The notes: generated from the letters alone by a model not told the origin. A DNA stretch of 64,000 nucleotides from Nocardia asteroides (GCF_900637185.1 NZ_LR134352.1:1364001-1428000); one strand, 5' to 3'. Numbered from the stretch's first letter, positions 51,570 to 61,624 are shown. Program-made: numbers and translations.

Positions 51570-52474
51570 TGACCACTACCTCGACCCTGGACAAGCCGGT
51601 CAAGGCACCGACCTTCCGGCATGTCAGCACGAATCGCCGGATCCGCAACAACGTCGCCGCCGGCCTGATCACCGCGTGCTTCGGCATCGCGCTGATTCCG
51701 CTCGGCTGGATCCTGTGGCTGGTCGTCAGCAAGGGCCTGACCGCGATCCTCAGCTCGGACTGGTGGTTCAACTCGCAGAAGGGCATCCTGCCCGACCAGA
51801 CCGGCGGCGGTGTCTACCACGCCATCTACGGCACGATCGTGCAGTCCGCCGTCGCTTCGCTGATCGCGGTGCCGCTGGGCGTCATGGCCGCCATCTACCT
51901 GGTCGAATACGGTCGTGGCCGGCTCGCCCGGGTCACCACCTTCATGGTCGACATCCTCGCCGGTGTCCCCTCCATCGTGGCCGCGCTGTTCATCTTCGCG
52001 CTGTGGATCGCCACCTTCGGCATGCCCCAGAGCTCCTTCGCCGTCTCGCTGGCGCTGGTGCTGCTGATGCTGCCCGTGGTCGTGCGCAGCACCGAGGAAA
52101 TGCTCAAGCTGGTGCCCGACGAGCTGCGCGAGGCGTCCTACGCGCTCGGCGTGCCGAAGTGGAAGACGATCGTGCGGATCGTCATCCCCACCGCGCTGCC
52201 CGGCATGATCAGCGGCATCCTGCTGTCGCTGGCTCGCGTCATGGGCGAGACCGCGCCGGTCCTCGTCCTGGTCGGCTACAGCAAGTCGATCAACCAGAAC
52301 ATCTTCGACGGCAACATGGCCTCGCTGCCGCTGCTGATCTACCAAGAGCTGGCCAACCCGGAGGCCGCGGGCCGCGAACGAGTCTGGGGAGCGGCGCTCA
52401 CGCTGATCCTGCTGATCGCGGCGCTGTACCTGGCCGCCGCCGGTGTCAACAAGCTGCTCACCCGGAACCGATAG
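51569..52474 (+). CDS. pstA: Phosphate ABC transporter permease PstA
   Basis: A 301-residue permease starting in the overlap TGATG. Markers are [21 protein letters not shown] (split family loop), [37 protein letters not shown] (coupling loop) and [11 protein letters not shown]. It pairs with PstC. pstB follows after 19 bp. Confidence 0.95.
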   Translation: MTTTSTLDKPVKAPTFRHVSTNRRIRNNVAAGLITACFGIALIPLGWILWLVVSKGLTAILSSDWWFNSQKGILPDQTGGGVYHAIYGTIVQSAVASLIAVPLGVMAAIYLVEYGRGRLARVTTFMVDILAGVPSIVAALFIFALWIATFGMPQSSFAVSLALVLLMLPVVVRSTEEMLKLVPDELREASYALGVPKWKTIVRIVIPTALPGMISGILLSLARVMGETAPVLVLVGYSKSINQNIFDGNMASLPLLIYQELANPEAAGRERVWGAALTLILLIAALYLAAAGVNKLLTRNR

Positions 52475-52493
52475 AAGCGAACGGATTACTCAG

Positions 52494-53270
<777 letters not shown>

Positions 53271-53281
53271 AGCCCGACGAG

Positions 53282-53313
53282 ACGGCCCGTGCACCTTGTG
53301 CACGGGCCGTTTT
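53282..53313 (+). terminator. pst operon terminator
   Basis: A 13-bp perfect stem (ACGGCCCGTGCAC with its complement), loop CTT, then TTT; 12 bp after the pstB stop. Confidence 0.88.
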
Positions 53314-53514
53314 GCTATGAAGAGAGGTTCCGCTGTGTGGGCATGGTACGTCCCGCGGACCAGTCGCAAATGTGTCCCCCGTCACAGTGCTTGTATTTCG
53401 ATGTCCGGGAACCGAATTCGCGCCGAACGCGTCCAATCATGATGTACGGCAAAAGAGTCGCTGTCCGGAAGTGTAGATCGTCGCAATCGATGGTCCCGGA
53501 TCAGGCTTCTCTGG

Positions 53515-53542
53515 TTCAGTCATGGAATTGTGTCGCTACGCT
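53515..53542 (+). promoter_or_regulatory. Probable promoter of the HTH gene
   Basis: TTCAGT (53515-53520), 16-bp spacer, TACGCT (53537-53542), then GGGGAGGG before the ATG at 53571. The 250 bp from the pst terminator to here have lower GC than the surroundings and hold no gene I can support. Confidence 0.45.
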
Positions 53543-53570
53543 GATACCGCGTACCGACGGGGAGGGCGCA

Positions 53571-53909
53571 ATGAATCTCGATTCGACCGGGTCATGGCCA
53601 CGTCTGACTTCTTGTGGAGCTTCACGGGGTTCGCATGTTCGCACCACTGCCGATATACCCGAGCTGCTTGTGAGATACCGGGTGCGAGCGAAATTGAGTC
53701 AGGAAGAGGTTGCCGAAAGAGCTCAGCTGAGCGTGCGTGCGCTACGGAACATCGAACGCGGCCGCACCAGGTATCCGCATGTCCAATCCGTCAAGCGGCT
53801 GACGGCGGCTCTCGGGCTCGACGCAGAGGAAGCGCGCATTCTGTTGACGTCGGTCAACCGGCCCATCGGGAGTCGCAAGCCTGAACTCGGCGGCTCGCCC
53901 ACCTTTTGA
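53571..53909 (+). CDS. Small HTH (XRE-type) DNA-binding protein
   Basis: A 112-residue protein with a lambda-repressor-like domain at about residues 33-92: YRVRAKLSQEEVAERAQLSV, RALRNIERGRTRYP and LTAALGLDAEEARILL. This form of HTH usually heads large AfsR/NB-ARC-type regulators in actinobacteria, but here it stands alone and stops 20 residues later. Base composition and codon use are less GC-biased than the flanking pst and phoU genes, which suggests acquisition or a decayed remnant. It interrupts the otherwise conserved pst-phoU neighbourhood. GGGGAGGG precedes the ATG. Confidence 0.7.
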   Translation: MNLDSTGSWPRLTSCGASRGSHVRTTADIPELLVRYRVRAKLSQEEVAERAQLSVRALRNIERGRTRYPHVQSVKRLTAALGLDAEEARILLTSVNRPIGSRKPELGGSPTF

Positions 53910-54078
53910 TCCGAAGTCGGCCGCGATCGAATATGGGACCGAACATTCTCGGGCCAGCGAACCCAGGCGAGTCCGGAAACAACGACCTGAAGTATTCGCG
54001 AGGCGAATTCAGGTGTCGTAGGTATACGCGTGATGACTATGCCGAGGCGGACCGGCGATAGGTAATGCCGGCACCGGA

Positions 54079-54120
54079 CTGGCATTGCCCCGCATTCATG
54101 TGAGCGCGGGGCAATGCCAG
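54079..54120 (-). terminator. phoU terminator
   Basis: A perfect 15-bp stem (CTGGCATTGCCCCGC with its complement) and 12-nt loop, one base beyond the minus-strand phoU stop. The 170 bp between the HTH gene and this hairpin hold nothing recognisable. Confidence 0.82.
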
Positions 54121-54121
54121 T

Positions 54122-54784
54122 TCAGCTCTCGATGTCCTCGTCGGACGGGAGCACGCCGGTGACAAGGAAGATCACGCGGCGGCCGATCTCCACGGCGTGG
54201 TCGGCGAAGCGCTCGTAGTAGCGGCCGAGCAGGGTGACGTCGACCGCGGGGGCCACGCCGTACTTCCAGTCCCGGTCCATCAGCAGGGTGAACAGGTGAC
54301 GGTGCAGGTCGTCCATCGCCTCGTCGTCCTGGTTGAGCTGGGCGGCGCGCTCGGGATCCCGGGTCTCGAGCACCTCCTTGGCGCCCGCGCCCATGTTCAC
54401 CGCGATGCGGCCCATCTCGGCGAAGTAGCCGTTGACCGACTCGGGTAGCGCGTGGTTGGGATGGCGGCGGCGGGTCACCTTGGCCACGTGCAGCGCCAGC
54501 GCGCCCATCCGGTTGACGTCACCGACGATCTGGATGGCGCTCACCACCTGGCGCAGGTCGCCTGCGACGGGGGCCTGCAGCGCGAGCAGGGCGAAGGCCT
54601 TCTCCTCGGCCTCGGCGATCATCACCGAGATCCGGTCCTGCTCGCCGATGACCTGCTCGGCCAGGGCGAGGTCGGCTTGCAGCAGCGACTGAGTGGCCTG
54701 TTCCATCGCCTGGCCAGCGAGACCGGCCATCTCACCCAGGAGGTTGGCGAGATCGGCCATTTGCTCGTTGTAGATGACACGCAT
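54122..54784 (-). CDS. phoU: Phosphate signalling protein PhoU
   Basis: A 220-residue, two-fold repeated three-helix bundle with the two metal-binding E/DxxxD motifs partly visible: [19 protein letters not shown] in the first repeat and [16 protein letters not shown] in the second. PhoU couples Pst transport to the phosphate sensor kinase and represses the regulon when phosphate is plentiful. ATG 54784 ([19 protein letters not shown]) is the family start. TAGGGT lies eight bases upstream on the minus strand. Confidence 0.95.
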   Translation of the reverse strand: MRVIYNEQMADLANLLGEMAGLAGQAMEQATQSLLQADLALAEQVIGEQDRISVMIAEAEEKAFALLALQAPVAGDLRQVVSAIQIVGDVNRMGALALHVAKVTRRRHPNHALPESVNGYFAEMGRIAVNMGAGAKEVLETRDPERAAQLNQDDEAMDDLHRHLFTLLMDRDWKYGVAPAVDVTLLGRYYERFADHAVEIGRRVIFLVTGVLPSDEDIES

Positions 54785-54956
54785 AATTGCAGACCCTAGT
54801 GGGTACCGCCGGGTGCTGTCACCCAACGGTAGGTTAATGCCGCATGGCAGTGTTGTGCCAGCTCAGTGGGGGTCGCTACGGGCCGGATCTCGCAGCCGGC
54901 CTGCATCTGCTCTCGGCGTGTGCCGATCTCCGTCCTCCTGGACGCAGGCCTTCGCC

Positions 54957-54996
54957 CTGACCTCACCGACCTACGTCCGCAGGTCGATGAGGTCAG
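54957..54996 (-). terminator. Nested hairpin terminator of the small secreted protein gene
   Basis: CTGACCTCA/TGAGGTCAG outer and GACCT/AGGTC inner stems form one hairpin 62 bp after the minus-strand stop. The rest of the 274-bp gap (54785-55058) contains the phoU promoter area and no credible gene. Confidence 0.65.
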
Positions 54997-55058
54997 GGGC
55001 GGGGCCGTCGCAGCGCCGTGCTGGATGAGGCCGTCGACGAACCCCGCGATAACCCGAA

Positions 55059-55286
55059 CTAGCGGGTGATGACCCAGTAACCGCTGGGCGTTTGCTTGCA
55101 GTAGTACGTCATCGGCGGGGCGTCGTAGGTCCCGTTTCGTGTCATCTCCCCGATCGCATCCCAGCATTCACCCGAGGTCTTGTAGAGCCCGTCCATTTCG
55201 ACGGCACTCGCGACTCCTGGGATCAGGGCGGTGACACCCACAGCTGCTGCTCCGATGACAAGGGCAGCCGAAATCGCCTTCTTCAT
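55059..55286 (-). CDS. Small secreted protein with two cysteines
   Basis: A 75-residue precursor: MKKAISAALVIGAAAVGVTA signal peptide, cleavage likely after VASA (near residue 28), leaving about 47 residues with ECWDAI and YYCKQ, whose cysteines could form one disulfide. GGGGAGG precedes the ATG. The mature part resembles short secreted actinobacterial proteins of unknown function. No neighbour suggests a role. Absent from the M. tuberculosis order as I remember it. Confidence 0.75.
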   Translation of the reverse strand: MKKAISAALVIGAAAVGVTALIPGVASAVEMDGLYKTSGECWDAIGEMTRNGTYDAPPMTYYCKQTPSGYWVITR

Positions 55287-55489
55287 GTGTTTCCTCCCCA
55301 GTTCGACAGCCCGGACAGTAGAGCGTGAAGCTCAAATCCTCTCCGTGGCAATAGTGTTCGGTTGAACTACATGTTTGGACGTAGGGTGGTAACCCCGGGT
55401 TCCATCATGTGATCCACTTCACAATCTCTAGGGTGGGGTAGTCGGCGACCCCGCCAGACCGGGCGCTCGGTCGATGGCGGCGTTGGTGC

Positions 55490-57547
55490 TCAATCGCAGC
55501 TGGTGTCGGCGGCGTTCATGTGCTCCAGGTCGGCGGGCAGGGCGACCGGGGCGGCTGTCACGGGCTTCCCGGTTTCGATATTGGGGATTTCCATGCCTAC
55601 CGAGACGGGCTTGCGGATCTGTCCCGAGTGGTTGGTGCCGAGTACGACCTCGACGATGCCGTCCAGCTCGTCGTTGCGTTCGATGGTCGCGCCGGGAATC
55701 GAACTGGCCACCGTCGCCGCCGCGGCCTCGTTTCCAGCGGAGTAGCGGACCAGGGTCGATTCACTGCCCTCGGGATAGTTGCCCACCAGGTAGATGCCGA
55801 AGCCGACCGCGCTGAGCTTGTTGGCGGCCTCCTGCGCGACGCCGGCGCGGCCGCTGCCGTTGGAGACGCGCAGCGAGACCGACCCCGGGCTGACAGCGGC
55901 AATCTTGGGGGCCTGCGTCGGCGGCGGCTCGGACGAGCTGGTGACCGGTGGTGCGGTCTGTTCGCCGGGCAGCGGCTGGTCGTCGATGATGGCGCGGAAG
56001 ATCGCCTTGATGTCGGACATCCGCGGGATCTCGTTGCCGGAGGTGGTGGTGCCCGCCGTCGGCGCGGTGATGAAGGTGACCGCACCGGCGCTCACCTTCT
56101 GCAACGACCGCCCGAGAAGGATCAGATCCTGGGTGCCGACGCCATCGACGAAGGTGTGCTGACTGAAGGCCTCGACGAAGCCCTGGAGTTTCGCCGGGTC
56201 GAGCAGCACTTTGCTCGACAACGCGCCACGAAGCAGTGCCGAGAGGAACTGCTGCTGACGGTGGATTCGGTCGTAGTCGCTGCGCTCCTCGCCGATGACG
56301 TGGCGCGCGCGCACATAATTGAGGGCTGTCTCGCCGGTGACGCGCTGCTTGCCCGAGGTTTCGAGGATGGGACCGAGGACACCGTCGATGATCGGCTTCG
56401 TGGAGCAAACCTCGACACCGTCGATGTGGTCGACCATGGCCTCGAACCCGGCGAAGTCGATGCCGATGAAGTGGCCGATGCTCAGGCCCGACATCTTGCG
56501 GACCACGTCCACCAGGCAGCGCGGACCGCCGACGGCGTAGACGGCGTTGAGCTTGTCACCCAAGAACGCGGGAAACTTCTGATCGGTGTAGGCGTTCTTG
56601 TCGTTGTCGAAACCGGAGCAGACGGGCCGGGAGACGTCCAGATCGCGAGGGAAGGAAACGACGACCACACGCGACCGGTTCTTCGGGATGTGCACCAGCA
56701 TCACCGTGTCGGCGCGGGAGCCTTCGGCGTCGTCGATAGTGCCGGCACCCACCTCGGCATTTGCGCCGGCCCTGGTGTCGGTACCGACGATCAGGTAGTT
56801 CTCGTCACCGAGCTGCATATCACCGTCGAGCACGTCCTCGGTGGTGCCGTCGAGGGCGGAGACCTGGGTGAAGCTGTTGTTCGTCGCGCGCAGGTAGCTC
56901 CACCCGCCGCCGGTGACCACCAGGGTGAGTACCGCGAAGAAGACGAGTGCGCCTCGGCCGGCCATCCGGGCCTGCTTGCCGCGGCGGTTGCCGTCGGCGG
57001 GGCGGCGTGGGGGCGCGGCGCCCGCGGTCTTGGCCGGGCGGGCGCGCTGCGGTGGTTCGGGGGTGACCGCGGGGAGGATGTCGGTGGCGGGCTCTTCGAG
57101 CGGGTCGTGCTGGCGCCGGGCAGGCGGGGGCTTGCGCGGGGCGCGGGGCTCGGGGGCCTGGGTGGGCAGCGCGGTGGTCGCGGTGCGGTCGGCGGGGGAC
57201 TCGGCGCGGTGCGGTGCGCCGGCGATGTCGTCGGCGACGGGGGAGCTGGCGGCGCGCGGGGCGAGGTCGGGGCGCTGGGTGGGGCGGGGGGCCTGTTCGC
57301 GGGCCCTGCGGCCGGCGCGGGAGCCGTCGCTGTCGGACCGCCTGCCGCGGCGGGTGCGCTCGCTGTCGACCCGGTCGACGAGGTCCTGGACCGTCAGGGG
57401 CGCCGAACCGGCGTCCTGGGTCGCGTCCGCGTGGCGGGAGCGTCGTGCGCCCGCTTCCGGCTGCTCGGTGGGTTCGGCCGTCGGATAGCGCTCCCAGGGG
57501 GCGCGACTTCCGGGCCGGGGCGTACGCCCGCGCCGATCGTCACCCAC
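55490..57547 (-). CDS. LytR-CpsA-Psr family protein with LytR_C domain
   Basis: A 685-residue envelope enzyme: about 200 residues of Arg/Pro-rich cytoplasmic tail, one transmembrane helix (GALVFFAVLTLVVTGGGWSY), an LCP domain (DTRAGANAEVG, ADTVMLVHIPKNR, VVVSFPRDLDVSRP, HFIGIDFAGFEAMVDHIDGV, NYVRARHVIGEERSDYDRI) and a C-terminal LytR_C domain (SLRVSNGSGRAGVAQEAANK). LCP proteins attach arabinogalactan to peptidoglycan. GTG 57547 is chosen because GTGAGG lies seven bases upstream. Confidence 0.93.
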   Translation of the reverse strand: MGDDRRGRTPRPGSRAPWERYPTAEPTEQPEAGARRSRHADATQDAGSAPLTVQDLVDRVDSERTRRGRRSDSDGSRAGRRAREQAPRPTQRPDLAPRAASSPVADDIAGAPHRAESPADRTATTALPTQAPEPRAPRKPPPARRQHDPLEEPATDILPAVTPEPPQRARPAKTAGAAPPRRPADGNRRGKQARMAGRGALVFFAVLTLVVTGGGWSYLRATNNSFTQVSALDGTTEDVLDGDMQLGDENYLIVGTDTRAGANAEVGAGTIDDAEGSRADTVMLVHIPKNRSRVVVVSFPRDLDVSRPVCSGFDNDKNAYTDQKFPAFLGDKLNAVYAVGGPRCLVDVVRKMSGLSIGHFIGIDFAGFEAMVDHIDGVEVCSTKPIIDGVLGPILETSGKQRVTGETALNYVRARHVIGEERSDYDRIHRQQQFLSALLRGALSSKVLLDPAKLQGFVEAFSQHTFVDGVGTQDLILLGRSLQKVSAGAVTFITAPTAGTTTSGNEIPRMSDIKAIFRAIIDDQPLPGEQTAPPVTSSSEPPPTQAPKIAAVSPGSVSLRVSNGSGRAGVAQEAANKLSAVGFGIYLVGNYPEGSESTLVRYSAGNEAAAATVASSIPGATIERNDELDGIVEVVLGTNHSGQIRKPVSVGMEIPNIETGKPVTAAPVALPADLEHMNAADTSCD

Positions 57548-57740
57548 CAACGAACCTCACTTCTCTATCTGCCGCAGCATGCGCGTCATCGTTCGGCCCC
57601 ACGCCGAACCGGAGCCGAACGATGTCCGCAATGATAACGATTCCGCCACGAGTAGCCACTCCTGTACACAACAGATTCGCTGACGATCTCGTTGCGACGC
57701 TCTGACCGGCGGCGGAGCGGGTTGGAAGGGTTGGCGGAAT

Positions 57741-58904
57741 TCAGCCGCCGCTGTGCATGACGTCGGCCGCGGCGGGGACGGTGTCGTCTTCCGGGTCGTC
57801 GAGCCAGCCGTCGGGCAGGGAAACCTTGGCCTGCGGGGAGCCCTGCCTGCCGCGCGGGCCGAGCGCGTCGGTGGGGTAGGGGATCGCGGGGTCGAGCTGC
57901 CCGACCAGATCCTCGAGCTGGGCCAGCCGGGAGACGGTGGCGAAGCTGCGGCGCAGCTGCGAGCCGACCGGGAAACCCATCAGGTACCAGGCCATGTGCT
58001 TGCGGATGTCGCGCATCGCCTTGTCCTCACCGTCGTGGGCGGTGAGCAGGGTGGCGTGGCGGATCAGGATCTCGCCGACGCGGCCGAGGGTCGGTCCCTC
58101 GGGGATCGGCTCGCCGCGCAGGGCCGCGCTGAGTTCGGCGAACAGCCAGGGGCGGCCGAGGCAGCCGCGGCCGACGACGACGCCGTCGCAGCCCGTCTCG
58201 GCGATCATGCGCAGTGCGTCGTCGGCGGAGAAGATGTCGCCGTTGCCGAGCACCGGGATGGTGGTGACGGCTTCCTTGAGCCGGGCGATGGCCGACCAGT
58301 CGGCCGCGCCGGAGTACAGCTGGGCGGCGGTGCGGGCGTGCAGCGCCACCGCGGCGGCGCCCTCGGCCTCGGCGATGCGCCCGGTGTCGAGATAGGTGAG
58401 GTGGTCGTCGTCGATGCCGATGCGGAACTTGAAGGTCACCGGGACACCGGCCGGTTCGGCCGCGCGCACCATCTCTTTGACGATGTTGGCGAAGAGCCTG
58501 CGCTTGTACGGCAGCGCCGAGCCACCGCCGAGCCGGGTGACCTTGCGGACCGGGCAGCCCAGGTTGAGGTCGATGTGGTCGGCCCAGCCCTCGCCGACGA
58601 TGATGCGCACCGCCTCGCCGAGCGTCTTCGGGTCGACGCCGTAGAGCTGCATCGAGCGCGGGTTCTCGTCGGCGTCGAAGGACATCATGTGCAGCGTCTT
58701 CTCGTTGCGCTCGACCACCGCGCGGGCGGTGATCATCTCGCACACGTAGATGGACGTGCTGCTGCCGAATTCGCGGCACAGCGTGCGGAAGGCGCGATTG
58801 GTGATGCCCGCCATCGGAGCGAGCACGACCGGCGGATCGACCGGGTAGGGGCCGATCCGCAGTGCCGTCGCGGCCTCGGGCATCGTCGTAGTCACGCTCG
58901 CCAT
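57741..58904 (-). CDS. tRNA-dihydrouridine synthase
   Basis: A 387-residue FMN enzyme that reduces uridines in tRNA D-loops. Motifs are VLAPMAGITNRAFRTLCREF, the GCP loop with catalytic cysteine DLNLGCPVRKVTRLGGGSAL, KFRIGIDDDH, LHARTAAQLYSG, and GNGDIFS with GVVVGRGCLGRPW for FMN phosphate. DusB-like. Starts ATG 58904 and ATG 58880 are both plausible; the 17 extra codons up to 58955 are not supported. Confidence 0.93.
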   Translation of the reverse strand: MASVTTTMPEAATALRIGPYPVDPPVVLAPMAGITNRAFRTLCREFGSSTSIYVCEMITARAVVERNEKTLHMMSFDADENPRSMQLYGVDPKTLGEAVRIIVGEGWADHIDLNLGCPVRKVTRLGGGSALPYKRRLFANIVKEMVRAAEPAGVPVTFKFRIGIDDDHLTYLDTGRIAEAEGAAAVALHARTAAQLYSGAADWSAIARLKEAVTTIPVLGNGDIFSADDALRMIAETGCDGVVVGRGCLGRPWLFAELSAALRGEPIPEGPTLGRVGEILIRHATLLTAHDGEDKAMRDIRKHMAWYLMGFPVGSQLRRSFATVSRLAQLEDLVGQLDPAIPYPTDALGPRGRQGSPQAKVSLPDGWLDDPEDDTVPAAADVMHSGG

Positions 58905-59200
58905 TGTCTCATCACCCGAGGTCGCGACCGAAAACCCCAGGGTGCGATCGATCACGGCCGACGCCGAATGCCCGTCGAGTGGCCCGGTCGAGAGCCCTCC
59001 GGCGGCCGATGTGATCGATATCGCTCAGTACCTGTTTCGGGTGGTTACAGCATCACTACGGCGCCGAACGCGGACGGAGTGTGAGCGACGCGACAGCTTT
59101 CGGCCGCGGCGGATCGATCCGCCCGCTACGGCTCAGTAACCTGTCACTGCCTGCACCGTCGCACGCGCGGTGCGCTGTCCCCACGCAATCGGAGAAACCC
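58905..59200. promoter_or_regulatory. Divergent intergenic region with a 16-bp palindrome
   Basis: Between the Dus and Mce-associated-like genes. GGCGGATC-GATCCGCC (59108-59123) is a perfect 16-bp palindrome about 80 bp before the latter gene and just upstream of a -10-like TAACCT. Nothing else was recognised. Confidence 0.4.
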
Positions 59201-59782
59201 ATGGCCGACGACGCCACCGACCTGACCAAGCCCGCCGCCCCCGCCGCCCAGCCGGACCAGGGCACCGTCGCGGTGCGGATCTCGTCGCTGATCGGCGGCG
59301 CCGTGATCGCCGTGCTCGCGATCATCGCGCTCGTGCTCGGTGTGCTGCTCGGCTCGGCCCGCTCGCAGCTCTCCGACCTGAAGGCCGAGCAGGCCGACGA
59401 CGCGAAGGCCGAGCAGGTGGCCCTCGACTACGCCGTCGGCTCGGCGACGCTGAACTACCAGGACGTCAACGCCTGGGTGGCCAAGCTCAAGGCCAACACC
59501 TCGCCGGAGCTGTCGAACAAGTTCGACGCCACCGGGACCAAGCTCGAGCAGATCATCGTCCCGCTGAAGTGGACCTCCACCGCCACCCCGATCGCCGCCA
59601 CCGTGCAGTCGCGCGACGGCGGGGTCTACAAGGTCGCCGCGTTCGTCGACGTGAGCACCACCAACGCGCAGAACCCCGACGGCCTGCGCAACACCGTCAC
59701 CTACAACATCTCCGTCGACTCCGGCAACGGCTGGAAGATCACCGACGTCGGCAGCACCGACGGCGCCCTGCCCACCAAGTAG
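59201..59782 (+). CDS. Mce-associated-type membrane protein
   Basis: A 193-residue protein with a Pro/Ala cytoplasmic tail, one transmembrane helix (about residues 29-51), a short coiled region (LSDLKAEQADDAKAEQVALD) and an outer domain with the NTF2-like pattern of Mce-associated proteins: LNYQDVNAWVAKLKANTSPE, then strands YKVAAFVDVSTT and GNGWKITDVGS. Such proteins may stabilise Mce transport complexes, but no mce genes are present here. GGAG precedes ATG 59201. Confidence 0.75.
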   Translation: MADDATDLTKPAAPAAQPDQGTVAVRISSLIGGAVIAVLAIIALVLGVLLGSARSQLSDLKAEQADDAKAEQVALDYAVGSATLNYQDVNAWVAKLKANTSPELSNKFDATGTKLEQIIVPLKWTSTATPIAATVQSRDGGVYKVAAFVDVSTTNAQNPDGLRNTVTYNISVDSGNGWKITDVGSTDGALPTK

Positions 59783-59794
59783 CGGCGAAACGAC

Positions 59795-59829
59795 AGCGCC
59801 CCGCCCTCCGGACCGGAGGGCGGGGCGCT
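59795..59829. terminator. Bidirectional terminator
   Basis: A perfect 16-bp stem (AGCGCCCCGCCCTCCG) with loop GAC between the convergent Mce-associated-like and desaturase genes. Confidence 0.85.
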
Positions 59830-59843
59830 GGTCGTCGTGGCGG

Positions 59844-60800
59844 CTAGACGCCGGCCAGCTCGCGCTTCTTCGCTTCGCGGGCGAGCATCTTGTCGCGCTG
59901 CTCCTCGAACTTGAGCACGTCCTGGCCCAGCTGGTCCAGGAAGCCGGCCAGGCGCTCACGGGTGGCCTCACCGCGGGCGGTGAAGTCGGTCCGCTCGAAG
60001 ATGTTCCACTTCTTGAGCACCGGCTGCACGACCTCTTCGAGGTGCTGACGCAGGTCGTAGATGCCGTGCTTGGCCATCAGCACGCCGTTGCGCCGGAAGT
60101 TCGGCATGCCGGCACCCGGCATCTGGAAGTTCTCCACGATCAGCGAGATGGCCTCGATCGCCTGGTCGGGGCTCAGGTCGAGGGCCGCGCCACAGAGGTT
60201 GCGGTAGAAGATCATGTGCAGGTTCTCGTCGGCGGCGACGCGCTGCAGCATGCGGTCGGCGATCGGGTCGTCACAGACCTTGCCGGTGTTGCGGTGGCTG
60301 ACCCGGGTGGCCAGTTCCTGGAAGGTCACGTAGGCGACCGAGTGCAGGAAGCCGGCGTCCACCTCGGTGGGGGAGGCGAAGCCGTTGGTCATGTGGATCA
60401 TGCGGGCGTTCTCGAGCGCGACCGGGTCGACGCCGCGGGTGACCACCAGGTAGTCACGCATCACGATGCCGTGCCGGTTCTCCTCGGCGGTCCAGCGACC
60501 CACCCAGGTGCCCCAGGCGCCGTCCTGGGAGAAGTTCTCGGCGATCTCGCGGTGGTAGGACGGCAGGTTGTCCTCGGTGAGCAGGTTGGTGATCATCGCC
60601 GCCTTGGCGACCTCGCTGAGCTTGGACTGCTCAGGATCCCAATCGATGCCGCCCATGGCGGCGAAGTTGCGGCCTTCATCCCACGGCACGTAGTCGTGGG
60701 GATGCCATTCCTTGGCCAGCGACAGGTGCCGGTTGACGTTTTCTTCGGCAACCGGCTCCAACTCCGTGAGTAGTTCGAGTTGAGTCAGATCCCTTGCCAT
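59844..60800 (-). CDS. Acyl-ACP desaturase, DesA1-like
   Basis: A 318-residue soluble diiron desaturase. Iron ligands are visible as WTAEENRHG (ExxH) and ADENLHMIFYR (DExxH), plus a first Glu around LLTELEPVAEENV. In mycobacteria DesA1 introduces double bases into meromycolate-length acyl-ACP. ATG 60800 (MARDLTQLELL) is the family start with GAAGGG nine bases upstream; the 40-codon upstream extension is not supported. Its promoter region contains an inverted repeat. Confidence 0.92.
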   Translation of the reverse strand: MARDLTQLELLTELEPVAEENVNRHLSLAKEWHPHDYVPWDEGRNFAAMGGIDWDPEQSKLSEVAKAAMITNLLTEDNLPSYHREIAENFSQDGAWGTWVGRWTAEENRHGIVMRDYLVVTRGVDPVALENARMIHMTNGFASPTEVDAGFLHSVAYVTFQELATRVSHRNTGKVCDDPIADRMLQRVAADENLHMIFYRNLCGAALDLSPDQAIEAISLIVENFQMPGAGMPNFRRNGVLMAKHGIYDLRQHLEEVVQPVLKKWNIFERTDFTARGEATRERLAGFLDQLGQDVLKFEEQRDKMLAREAKKRELAGV

Positions 60801-60851
60801 GTAAAAACCCTTCGCTGTCTGCTTGCGGTCGAACGTCGCGATGCGGCCATA

Positions 60852-60868
60852 CCTTACGGCACCGTAGG
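60852..60868 (-). promoter_or_regulatory. Inverted repeat upstream of the desaturase gene
   Basis: CCTTACGG-CA-CCGTAGG, a dyad with TACGG/CCGTA core arms, lies about 50 bp before the start. Mycobacterial desA genes are controlled by a TetR protein (MadR) through a palindrome; whether this is an equivalent site is unknown. Confidence 0.45.
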
Positions 60869-60965
60869 TGTGACGCGAAACGCAACAGCACGGATTTCCG
60901 CCGAAGTTGAGCAACGCCACAACCTCGTAAGATTCCGCTAGGTGATGCGGACGAGTCTAGGTGTT

Positions 60966-60999
60966 CGGCCCGCAGCGTAGGGACTATCGCTGCGGGCCG
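60966..60999 (-). terminator. Terminator of the DUF937 gene
   Basis: A perfect 12-bp stem (CGGCCCGCAGCG) with a 10-nt loop, 29 bp beyond the minus-strand stop. Confidence 0.75.
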
Positions 61000-61027
61000 C
61001 GCGGTGTTAGCCCCGGTCGGGGAACTC

Positions 61028-61624
61028 TCAGCGTTTGCCGCCGAGGATGCCGCCCAGGATGCTGCCGAGACCGCCGCCCGCGTTCTTGGCCAGCGCCTCG
61101 CCGATCACCCCACCCAGCCCGCCGCTGGAACTGCTGCCGCCGATCAGCCCGCCCAGCAGGTCACCAAGGCCGCCGCCGGAGGACTGCTGCTGCGGCGCGG
61201 GCGCCGGCGCGGCCGCGCCACCGCCGGTGAGCTGCTTGGCGACATAGGCCAGCACGATCGGCGCCAGGATCGGCAGCAGCTTGCCGATCAGGTCGTTGCC
61301 GCCGGTCCCGCCGGTCCCGCCGAGCGCGCTGATGACGGTGTTCTTCTCGTCGCCGAACACGTTGTCGACGATCTTCTCGCCATCGGCGACGTCGACCTGC
61401 TGCAGATCGACGGCGCCCTCGCCCTCGACGAGACCGCCGTGGCTGTCGAGCGCGCCGAGCAGCGAGGCCGCGCCCTGCGGCTCGGCCGCGTTGGCCTGCA
61501 GCCCGCCCAGCAGCGTCGGCAACGCGGCCTGGACCGCGTTGGTCGCGGTCGCCTGGTCGACGCCGAGCTGGTCGGCGATCTGGGCGATCGGAACTTGGGA
61601 GAGCAAATCATCGAAGGAAGTCAT
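61028..61624 (-). CDS. DUF937 protein
   Basis: A 198-residue protein. The N-terminal half is a DUF937 helical domain (FDDLLSQVPIAQIADQLGVD, ALPTLLGGLQANAAEPQGAA, VDNVFGDEKNTVISAL). The C-terminal half is a Gly/Ser-rich segment with Pro/Ala/Gln linker and repeated GGLG/LLGG motifs ending GGILGGKR. The family is common in actinobacteria and its function is unsettled. GGCGGAG precedes the ATG. It is divergent from the TIR gene. Confidence 0.82.
   Translation of the reverse strand: MTSFDDLLSQVPIAQIADQLGVDQATATNAVQAALPTLLGGLQANAAEPQGAASLLGALDSHGGLVEGEGAVDLQQVDVADGEKIVDNVFGDEKNTVISALGGTGGTGGNDLIGKLLPILAPIVLAYVAKQLTGGGAAAPAPAPQQQSSGGGLGDLLGGLIGGSSSSGGLGGVIGEALAKNAGGGLGSILGGILGGKR

Noticed and set aside
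54796..55167. 123-codon minus-strand open frame overlapping the small secreted protein gene
   Set aside because: Overlaps the better-supported signal-peptide gene and its terminator hairpin and has no ribosome site or family resemblance.
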